A DNA stretch of 23,892 nt from Acidovorax delafieldii (GTDB taxonomy: Bacteria; Pseudomonadota; Gammaproteobacteria; Burkholderiales; Burkholderiaceae_C), in assembly GCA_002377855.1 (NCBI GenBank), contig DFQQ01000015.1, positions 1 through 23,892 of the forward strand, read 5' to 3'. Numbering within the stretch: position 1 is the stretch's first letter; each line of letters starts with the position of its first letter. Below the pieces are notes generated by a model that saw only the letters and a program-made list of their open reading frames with translations, did not search any database and was not told where the DNA came from. This document shows, piece after piece, positions 15,348-21,029 of this stretch. The translations under genes were made by a program, and so were the position numbers.

Positions 15348-16349
15348 ATGACCCGTTTCACCATCTCTCGCCGCGTCGCGCTGTCTGCGGCCGCCTGTGC
15401 CGCCGTTGCCGGCGCGGGGCTTTTGGGCAGCACTGCTGCATGGGCGCAGGCCTACCCCAGCAAGCCCATCACGATCATCGTGCCGTTTGCGGCCGGGGGC
15501 ACTACCGACATCCTGGCGCGCATTCTGGGCCAGGCGCTGACCACGGAGCTGGGGCAGTCTGTCGTGGTGGACAACCGCGCTGGCGCGGGCGGGAACATCG
15601 GTGGCGCAGCCGCCGCCAAGGCTGCCCCGGACGGCTACACGCTCTTCATGGGCACTGTGGGCACGCACGCCATCAACGCCAGCCTGTACAAGAAGATGCC
15701 TTTTGATCCGGTGAAGGATTTCGCCCCGCTGAGCCGCGTGGCCACGGTGCCCAACCTGCTGGTGGCCCACCCCAGCCAGCCGTTCAAGACCGTCAAGGAA
15801 ATGATCGCCTATGCCAAGGCCAACCCAGGCAAGCTGACGTTTGGCTCGCCCGGCAGTGGCGCCTCGCCCCATGTGTCGGGCGAGCTGTTTCGCAGCATGA
15901 CCGGCACCGATCTGCTGCATGTGCCCTACAAGGGCAGCGCTCCGGCCATGACCGACTTGCTGGGCGGACAGATCTCGATCATGTTCGACAACATGCCCTC
16001 AGCCATCCAGCACGTGCGCTCGGGCAAGCTGCGCCCCATTGCCGTGACGACCGCCAAGCGTTCGTCTGAACTGCCCGACGTGCCCACCATCGCCGAGTCG
16101 GGCGTGCCCGGGTATGAAGCCACCTCGTGGTTTGGCATGTTTGCGCCTGCCGCTACGCCTGCGCCGGTTCTGGCGCAGCTCAACAAGGCCATCGTCAAGG
16201 TGCTGAACCAGCCCGACGTGAAAAAGAAGATCGCAGAGCAGGGCGGCGACGTGGTGGCGGAGACGCCCGAGCAGTTTGCCGCCTTCATCAAGGCCGAAAG
16301 CGCGAAGTGGAGCAAGGTCGTGAAAGAGTCGGGCGCAAGCCTCGACTGA
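15348..16349 (+). CDS. Bug-family tripartite tricarboxylate transporter substrate-binding protein
   Basis: A 333-residue periplasmic binding protein. The ATG at 15348 is chosen because AAGGAG (15336-15341) precedes it at ideal spacing; the TTG at 15333 only reads through that site. The signal peptide is long, contains ISRRVALSAAA (a twin-arginine-like pair), and probably ends at AWAQA. The mature start YPSKPITIIVPFAAGGTTDILAR is the Bug/TctC hallmark, followed by VVDNRAGAGGNIGG and LLHVPYKGSAPAMTDLLGGQ. Such proteins capture carboxylates and related solutes for TctAB-type transporters. No tctA or tctB is in the window, so it is an orphan, as is common in Comamonadaceae and Alcaligenaceae. Its place behind pcaIJF-SDR suggests an aromatic acid or dicarboxylate ligand. 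Confidence 0.93.
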   Translation: MTRFTISRRVALSAAACAAVAGAGLLGSTAAWAQAYPSKPITIIVPFAAGGTTDILARILGQALTTELGQSVVVDNRAGAGGNIGGAAAAKAAPDGYTLFMGTVGTHAINASLYKKMPFDPVKDFAPLSRVATVPNLLVAHPSQPFKTVKEMIAYAKANPGKLTFGSPGSGASPHVSGELFRSMTGTDLLHVPYKGSAPAMTDLLGGQISIMFDNMPSAIQHVRSGKLRPIAVTTAKRSSELPDVPTIAESGVPGYEATSWFGMFAPAATPAPVLAQLNKAIVKVLNQPDVKKKIAEQGGDVVAETPEQFAAFIKAESAKWSKVVKESGASLD

Positions 16350-16355
16350 GTTTTG

Positions 16356-16386
16356 CCCACAGGGCCTGGCCTCGTGGGTTTTCTTT
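16356..16386 (+). terminator. intrinsic terminator of the pca-SDR-Bug operon
   Basis: CCCACAGG (16356-16363) pairs with CCTCGTGGG (16370-16378), leaving one bulged C, and is followed by TTTTCTTT. It begins 7 bp after the Bug gene stop, so it probably ends the whole pca operon. Confidence 0.75.
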
Positions 16387-16411
16387 GGTCTTTAGATCAA
16401 AAGACGTGCTG

Positions 16412-16452
16412 GCGCTTGATGGATAAGCGCGAGTAGCTATCAATGTGATAGC
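16412..16452 (+). repeat. 41-bp double-hairpin repeat, copy 3 (best formed)
   Basis: The left hairpin is GCGCTT with AAGCGC. The right hairpin is a perfect GCTATCA, ATG loop, TGATAGC. It lies in the 207-bp gap between the Bug gene terminator and the next operon; apart from these two elements I see no further structure in that gap. It is the most symmetric of the three copies found. Confidence 0.7.
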
Positions 16453-16556
16453 ATTTTTGGATGCTTGAGAAACCCTCGGTGCCATACGGGCGCGCAGGCC
16501 ATGCCTGCGTTCGTTCACGCGACAATGGCGGCTGCTGATGCCGCGAGGGTTCCTCC

Positions 16557-17159
16557 ATGCCTAACTCCAATCCCTTGAGTGCCGAAATTGCCGCCACCAC
16601 GGCCCGTATCGTTGTGGAAGAAGGGCTGGAATGGGGCCCTGCCAAGCGCCGTGCGGTGCGCGAGATGGGCTTGCCCGCCCGCACCCCGCTGCCCGACAAC
16701 GACTTGGTGGAAGAGGCGGTGCGCGAATACCTGGAAATTTTTTGCGCCGACACCCAGCCGCGCGAGTTGCGCGCCTTGCGCCAGCTGGCGCTGGTGTGGA
16801 TGGTGCGCATGGCTGAATTTCGCCCCCATCTGGCCGGGGCGGTGTGGCATGGCACGGCCACGCGCTTGTCAGATATCTATATCCAGCTCTTTTGCGACGA
16901 CTCCAAGTCGGCCGAAATTGCGTTGATTGACCACCATGTGGACTACGAGCCGCGCACGGTCACGGGCTTTCATGGCGAGTCGGTGGAGGCGCTGAGCCTG
17001 GGCAGCAAGTGCCCTGAGCTCAATGAAATGATTGGCGTGCACCTGATGGTTTACGACCTGGACGATCTGCGTGGCGCCTTGAAGCCCGATGCCAAGGGGC
17101 GCACGCCCCGTGGCGATGTAACGGCCGTGCGCCGAATTCTGGAAGAAACAGCCCCATGA
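16557..17159 (+). CDS. uncharacterised conserved-looking protein, coupled to a TlpA-like gene
   Basis: A 200-residue protein with a GAGG ribosome binding site before ATG 16557. No signal peptide or membrane helix is seen. The N-terminal 75 residues look helical and charged. The middle contains FRPHLAGAVWHGTATRLSDIY (one residue longer than the core), which faintly recalls the Gly-Ser/Thr...Ser-Asp turn of nucleotidyltransferases. The second catalytic Asp seems replaced (SDIYI), so activity of that kind is doubtful. The C-terminal part has ALIDHHVDYEPR and VHLMVYDLDDL. Its TGA overlaps the next gene's ATG by 4 bp (ATGA), so the two are expressed together. I do not recognise the family with confidence and assign no function. 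Confidence 0.8.
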   Translation: MPNSNPLSAEIAATTARIVVEEGLEWGPAKRRAVREMGLPARTPLPDNDLVEEAVREYLEIFCADTQPRELRALRQLALVWMVRMAEFRPHLAGAVWHGTATRLSDIYIQLFCDDSKSAEIALIDHHVDYEPRTVTGFHGESVEALSLGSKCPELNEMIGVHLMVYDLDDLRGALKPDAKGRTPRGDVTAVRRILEETAP

Positions 17160-17821
17160 GTTTGCCTCCCGACGTTTCCGAGCCCTCCAGCGCTGCTGAA
17201 ACGACTCTCCCTCCCGCGCCCGCAGCGGCAGCGCCCTCCAGCCCCGCTGGCGCGGCCCCGTACCCGGAATCGGCGGCTGGCGCGTTGAGCGCGCCTGTAT
17301 CGCGCAGGCGCTGGCTCTACGGTGCCGTAGCGGGGTCTGCAGCACTGGGTGGCGCCGGCTTGGCTTGGTGGCGGTTTCAACCCCATGCCATGCAGGACGG
17401 AGCTGAAGCCGCCTTGTGGGGCATGGAGTTTGAAACCCCTGCAGGCGGTCAGCCGCTGGGCATGAAGGCCTTGCAGGGCCAGCCGGTGCTGCTGAATTTC
17501 TGGGCCACCTGGTGCCCGCCCTGCGTGGAGGAGTTGCCCATGCTGAATGCGTTTTACCGAGAAAACGCGTCCAGGGGCTGGCATGTGGTGGGTTTGGCCA
17601 TCGATCAGCCGTCCTCCGTGCGCAAGTTTCTGGACCGATTGCCCCTGGACTTTCCCGTCGGGCTGGCGGGCATGGGCGGCACGGAGTTGGGACGCTCGCT
17701 GGGTAACCTCACCGGGGGGCTGCCTTTTACGGTGGTGCTCGGGCAGGGGGGCAAGGTGCTACATCGTAAAATGGGGCAGGTCACAGCCCAAGACCTTCTA
17801 CAGTGGGCCCGCCTGCGCTAG
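17156..17821 (+). CDS. TlpA-family thioredoxin-like disulfide reductase, membrane-anchored
   Basis: A 221-residue protein. Residues 1-45 are a Pro/Ala/Ser-rich cytoplasmic tail. An SRRRWL motif next to a hydrophobic helix (about 48-72) forms the membrane anchor, possibly Tat-like. The thioredoxin fold follows, with the redox motif WCPPC in NFWATWCPPCVEELPML, GLAIDQPSSVRKFLD, and the cis-Pro strand in GLPFTVVL. TlpA/ResA proteins keep periplasmic thiols reduced, especially apocytochrome c haem-binding cysteines and copper chaperones. It is co-translated with the unknown protein upstream. A strong terminator follows. The long proline-rich N-terminal extension is unusual for the family. Confidence 0.9.
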   Translation: MSLPPDVSEPSSAAETTLPPAPAAAAPSSPAGAAPYPESAAGALSAPVSRRRWLYGAVAGSAALGGAGLAWWRFQPHAMQDGAEAALWGMEFETPAGGQPLGMKALQGQPVLLNFWATWCPPCVEELPMLNAFYRENASRGWHVVGLAIDQPSSVRKFLDRLPLDFPVGLAGMGGTELGRSLGNLTGGLPFTVVLGQGGKVLHRKMGQVTAQDLLQWARLR

Positions 17822-17841
17822 GCTGCGCAGGGCATGAACAA

Positions 17842-17862
17842 GGGGCGGCGCCCCATTTTTTT
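17842..17862 (+). terminator. intrinsic terminator after the TlpA-like gene
   Basis: GGGGC (17842-17846), a GGC loop and GCCCC (17850-17854) are followed by A and seven Ts. It starts 20 bp after the stop codon and separates this operon from accB. Confidence 0.88.
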
Positions 17863-17893
17863 AAGCTCCATCAGCTTCGATGTTGATGAAAAT

Positions 17894-17914
17894 TACCTCG
17901 CAATGACTGAGGTA
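17894..17914. promoter_or_regulatory. inverted repeat upstream of accB
   Basis: TACCTC (17894-17899) and GAGGTA (17909-17914) form an inverted repeat with a 9-nt spacer in the AT-richer region 57 bp before accB. It could be an operator or part of a leader hairpin. Autoregulation by AccB is known in E. coli, but no homologous site is recognised here. No convincing -35/-10 pair was found in this interval. Confidence 0.35.
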
Positions 17915-17970
17915 GCCTGAAATTAGAGTAAATTCGCGCCCTATTTAGTTTTATAGCCGTTGGAGCTTCC

Positions 17971-18423
17971 ATGGATCTGCGAAAACTCAAAACCTTGATC
18001 GACCTCGTCTCCGAATCAAACGTTTCCGAACTCGAAATCACCGAAGCTGAAGGCAAGGTTCGTATCGTCAAGAGCGGCGGCGCCGTGGTTCAGCAATACG
18101 TGGCGGCGCCCATGCAGGCCCCTGTGGCAGCCGCCCCCGTGGCAGCACCCGTGGCTGAATTGCCCAGCCCGGCGGCCGCGGCCCCCACAGGCCATGTGGT
18201 CAAGTCGCCCATGGTGGGCACGTTCTACCGCTCGTCCAGCCCCGGCGCCAAGCCCTTCGTGGAAGTGGGCAGCCAGGTCAAGGAAGGCGAGACCATCTGC
18301 ATCATCGAAGCCATGAAGATCCTCAACGAGATCGAGGCTGACAAATCGGGCACCGTGACCCGCATCCTGGGCGAGAACGGCCAAGCCGTGGAATACGGGC
18401 AACCCCTGTTCGTCATCGAATAA
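17971..18423 (+). CDS. accB: biotin carboxyl carrier protein of acetyl-CoA carboxylase
   Basis: A 150-residue protein starting MDLRKLKTLIDLVSESNVSELEI, the classical AccB N-terminus. A flexible Pro/Ala linker (about 45-73) leads to the biotinyl domain (about 74-150). The biotin attachment site is EAMKILNEIE, with Lys116 as the modified residue, and the protruding-thumb segment SSSPGAKPFVEVG is present. Biotin on this lysine is carboxylated by AccC and delivered to the carboxyltransferase AccAD to make malonyl-CoA for fatty acid synthesis. In most relatives accC follows at once; here 225 bp containing two mini-ORFs lie between, the first beginning only 7 nt after the accB stop. Confidence 0.97.
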   Translation: MDLRKLKTLIDLVSESNVSELEITEAEGKVRIVKSGGAVVQQYVAAPMQAPVAAAPVAAPVAELPSPAAAAPTGHVVKSPMVGTFYRSSSPGAKPFVEVGSQVKEGETICIIEAMKILNEIEADKSGTVTRILGENGQAVEYGQPLFVIE

Positions 18424-18430
18424 GACGCGC

Positions 18431-18547
18431 ATGTTCAAGAAGATGCTTGCCGCCCATAGCGGCGGTCTTATTGCATGCAAGGCGGAGCAAATTGCGTTCG
18501 CAAGCGCCATCGTGCAGGCGATGAGCCGCGAGACAGCTTATGTTTAA
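18431..18547 (+). CDS. mini-ORF 1 between accB and accC (38 aa)
   Basis: ATG at 18431, 7 nt after the accB stop; TAA at 18545-18547. The product starts MFKKMLAAHSGGL and ends AMSRETAYV, giving 38 residues. The first residues mirror the AccC start (MFKKILVANRG). Its stop overlaps the start of mini-ORF 2 by 8 nt, so termination could feed re-initiation. No strong Shine-Dalgarno precedes it, which fits coupling to accB translation. Whether the peptide is functional, is only a translation relay, or is a decaying duplicate is unknown. It was read directly from the sequence and is shorter than most gene callers report. Confidence 0.5.
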   Translation: MFKKMLAAHSGGLIACKAEQIAFASAIVQAMSRETAYV

Positions 18548-18648
18548 AAAGATCCTTGTTGCCCATCGCGGTGGTCTTGCCAAGGCAAGGCACAGCAAAA
18601 TTGCACTGGCATGCGCCAGCGTGCGGGCGATGAGTCGCGAGACAGCTT
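18431..18648 (+). repeat. two tandem 109-bp units ending at the accC start
   Basis: Units 18431-18539 and 18540-18648 have identical length and match at about 78 of 109 positions by hand count, without gaps. Identity is highest at both ends; the middle (codons 14-20) is almost fully different. Each unit begins like the accC gene (ATG TTY AAR AAG AT-) and ends GCGAGACAGCTT. The third occurrence of this beginning, at 18649, is accC itself. Confidence 0.9.
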
Positions 18649-18656
18649 ATGTTTAA
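18540..18656 (+). CDS. mini-ORF 2 between accB and accC (38 aa)
   Basis: ATG at 18540, TAA at 18654-18656, overlapping the accC ATG (18649) by 8 nt. The product starts MFKKILVAHRGGLAKARHSK and ends AMSRETAYV, again 38 residues. Its first 24 bases are identical to those of accC, and its last nine residues are identical to those of mini-ORF 1. The sequence just before its ATG and just before the accC ATG is nearly the same (GCGAGACAGCTT), so all downstream starts share one weak initiation context. A translation relay into accC is the simplest reading; the peptide's own role is unknown. Confidence 0.5.
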   Translation: MFKKILVAHRGGLAKARHSKIALACASVRAMSRETAYV

Positions 18657-19998
18657 AAAGATCCTTGTTGCCAATCGCGGCGAAATCGCCCTCCGCATCC
18701 AGCGCGCCTGTCGCGAACTGGGCGTGAAGGCCGTGATGGTGTATTCCGAAGCCGACCGCGACGCCAAATACGTCAAGCTGGCCGAAGAAGCCGTGTGCAT
18801 TGGGCCCGCCCCATCGCCCCTGAGCTACCTCAACATGCCCGCCATCATTTCGGCGGCCGAAGTGACCGACGCCGAAGCCATCCACCCCGGTTACGGTTTC
18901 CTTTCCGAGAATGCCGACTTTGCCGAGCGCGTGGAAAAGAGCGGTTTCCAGTTCATTGGGCCGACGCCCGAGTCCATCCGCATCATGGGGGACAAGGTAT
19001 CGGCCAAACAAGCCATGATTCGTGCCGGCGTGCCATGCGTGCCAGGCTCTGAAGGCGAGTTGCCCGACGACCCCGTGCAGATCCGTCGAATCGCCAAGGC
19101 GGTGGGCTACCCCGTCATCATCAAGGCGGCGGGCGGCGGCGGCGGGCGCGGCATGCGCGTGGTGCACACCGAGGCCGCCCTGGTCAACGCCGTGCAGATG
19201 ACCAAGGCCGAGGCGGGCGCTGCATTTGGCAATCCGGCGGTGTACATGGAGAAGTTCCTCCAGAACCCGCGCCATATCGAGATCCAGATCCTGGCCGACA
19301 AGCACCGCAATGCGGTGTACCTGGGCGAGCGCGACTGCTCCATGCAACGCCGCCACCAGAAGGTGATCGAAGAGGCGCCGGCCCCTGGCATTCCTCGCAA
19401 GCTCATCGAGAAGATCGGCGAGCGCTGCGTCGCTGCCTGCAAGAAGATCGGCTACCGCGGTGCGGGCACGTTCGAGTTTCTGTACGAAAACGGCGAGTTC
19501 TACTTCATTGAAATGAACACCCGCGTGCAGGTGGAGCACCCCGTGACCGAGTTGATCACGGGCGTGGACATCGTGAAGACGCAGATCATGGTGGCGGCGG
19601 GCGAAAAGCTGCCGTTCACCCAGCGCCAGATCGAAATTCGCGGCCATGCCATCGAGTGCCGGGTGAATGCGGAAGATCCGTACAAATTCATCCCGTCGCC
19701 AGGGCGCATCACCACGTGGCACCCACCAGGCGGCCCTGGGGTGCGTGTGGACTCGCACGCATACACCAATTACTTCGTGCCGCCCAACTACGACTCGATG
19801 ATCGGCAAGATCATCGTGCATGGCGACACGCGCGAGCAGGCCCTGGCCCGTATGCGCACGGCGCTGTCCGAGACGGTGATCGAAGGCATCAACACCAACG
19901 TGCCGCTGCACCGCGAGCTCATGGTGGATGCCAAGTTCATGGCCGGCGGCACCAATATCCACTACCTGGAAGAGTGGCTGTCGCAACACAAGCGCTGA
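18649..19998 (+). CDS. accC: biotin carboxylase subunit of acetyl-CoA carboxylase
   Basis: A 449-residue protein, full length for the family. The biotin-carboxylase N-domain (MFKKILVANRGEIALRIQRA) is followed by the ATP-grasp domain: Lys159 in VIIKAAGGGGGRGMR, the glycine loop at 162-168, Glu276 and Glu288 for metal binding, and Arg292 in NTRVQVEHPVTE. These numbers coincide with those of the E. coli enzyme. The C-terminal domain has IECRVNAEDPYKFIPSPG. It uses ATP and bicarbonate to carboxylate biotin on AccB. The ATG at 18649 overlaps the stop of an upstream 38-codon mini-ORF by 8 nt. The gene ends with tandem stops TGATAA and a strong hairpin. Confidence 0.98.
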   Translation: MFKKILVANRGEIALRIQRACRELGVKAVMVYSEADRDAKYVKLAEEAVCIGPAPSPLSYLNMPAIISAAEVTDAEAIHPGYGFLSENADFAERVEKSGFQFIGPTPESIRIMGDKVSAKQAMIRAGVPCVPGSEGELPDDPVQIRRIAKAVGYPVIIKAAGGGGGRGMRVVHTEAALVNAVQMTKAEAGAAFGNPAVYMEKFLQNPRHIEIQILADKHRNAVYLGERDCSMQRRHQKVIEEAPAPGIPRKLIEKIGERCVAACKKIGYRGAGTFEFLYENGEFYFIEMNTRVQVEHPVTELITGVDIVKTQIMVAAGEKLPFTQRQIEIRGHAIECRVNAEDPYKFIPSPGRITTWHPPGGPGVRVDSHAYTNYFVPPNYDSMIGKIIVHGDTREQALARMRTALSETVIEGINTNVPLHRELMVDAKFMAGGTNIHYLEEWLSQHKR

Positions 19999-20019
19999 TA
20001 AAGCGCTGAGCAACCCAGC

Positions 20020-20057
20020 ATGCTGGCACCTGGAAACGGGTGCCAGCATTTCATTTT
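20020..20057 (+). terminator. hairpin with U-tract between accC and prmA
   Basis: An 11-bp perfect stem, ATGCTGGCACC (20020-20030) with GGTGCCAGCAT (20039-20049), has an 8-nt loop and is followed by TTCATTTTT. It looks like an intrinsic terminator, yet lies just before the prmA ribosome binding site (AAAGAGG, near 20061) and ends 18 bp before the prmA ATG, with no clear promoter in between. It may attenuate rather than abolish transcription into prmA. Confidence 0.8.
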
Positions 20058-20074
20058 TGCAAAGAGGCGTTTCC

Positions 20075-20977
20075 ATGTTTGAGCTGAGCCTGATGTGCCC
20101 TGAAGACCGCATCGAAGCGGTGAGCGATGCGCTGGATGCGCTGGACGCTTTGAGTGTTTCGGTGGAAGACGCTGATGCGCAGACCGATGCCGAGCAGGCG
20201 CTGTTTGGGGAGCCGGGCATGCCCCCGCCCAAGGATGGCTGGCAGCGCAGCCGCGTGGTGGCGCTGTTCCCCTCTGCACAAGCGGCCGAGGAAGCCCAGC
20301 AACTGCTCGTGGTGCAGGATTTCTTTGAAGGCTGCCAAGTGCTGGGCATTGCCAACGTGCCTGAGCAGGACTGGGTGCGGCTGACCCAGTCACAGTTCAC
20401 GCCGGTGGACATCACGCCGGATTTCTGGATCGTGCCGACCTGGCATGAACTGCCCGCTCAGGCTGTGCGCAGCATTCGCCTGGACCCCGGTCTGGCCTTC
20501 GGGACGGGGACCCACCCCACCACGCGCATGTGCCTGCGCTGGATTGCACGCAACGGCACCGTGCATACTGACGGCACCAGTTCTCTTGGCCGGGTACTGG
20601 ACTATGGTTGTGGTTCCGGCATTTTGGCCATTGGAGCGGCCAAGTTCGGTGCGGTAGACATTGACGCGGTGGACATCGACCCGGCAGCCGTGGAGTCCAC
20701 GCTACAAAATGCCCAGGCCAATGGCGTGCAGCTCAAAGCCGGGTTGCCCGACATGGCGCAGGGCGAGTATCAGACGGTGCTGGCCAACATTCTGGCGACT
20801 CCGCTGCGCGTGCTGGCACCCCTGCTCTGCAGCCACGTGGCTGCCGGGGGGCACTTGGTGCTCGCGGGTATTCTCGAGCGCCAGGCCGAGGAACTGCAAG
20901 AAGCCTACGCTCCCTGGCTTGCGCTGACGGTGGCCGATAAGGAAGACGGCTGGATTTTGATGACGGCCAGCCGTTGA
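20075..20977 (+). CDS. prmA: ribosomal protein L11 methyltransferase
   Basis: A 300-residue protein. The ATG at 20075 is chosen because AAAGAGG precedes it and the product begins MFELSLMCPEDRIEAVSDAL, the normal PrmA N-terminal domain; the longer frame overlaps accC. The SAM-binding core reads LDYGCGSGILAIGAAKFGA (175-193), preceded by FGTGTHPTT (142-150) and followed by DIDPAAVE and the catalytic-type LANILATPL (236-244). It trimethylates ribosomal protein L11 at its N-terminus and lysines. The accBC-prmA order is frequent in proteobacteria. The upstream hairpin may reduce its expression relative to accC. Confidence 0.96.
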   Translation: MFELSLMCPEDRIEAVSDALDALDALSVSVEDADAQTDAEQALFGEPGMPPPKDGWQRSRVVALFPSAQAAEEAQQLLVVQDFFEGCQVLGIANVPEQDWVRLTQSQFTPVDITPDFWIVPTWHELPAQAVRSIRLDPGLAFGTGTHPTTRMCLRWIARNGTVHTDGTSSLGRVLDYGCGSGILAIGAAKFGAVDIDAVDIDPAAVESTLQNAQANGVQLKAGLPDMAQGEYQTVLANILATPLRVLAPLLCSHVAAGGHLVLAGILERQAEELQEAYAPWLALTVADKEDGWILMTASR

Positions 20978-21029
20978 CCCGCTGCAGGCCCCACGGGCCA
21001 CGGGTTGTGCCCTCTACAATCCATCGCAG

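Noticed and set aside
18544..20415. Minus-strand 623-codon open frame across accC and the start of prmA
   Set aside because: It is the shadow of accC, with His/Val/Leu-rich unnatural composition and no motif, while accC on the plus strand has all catalytic residues.
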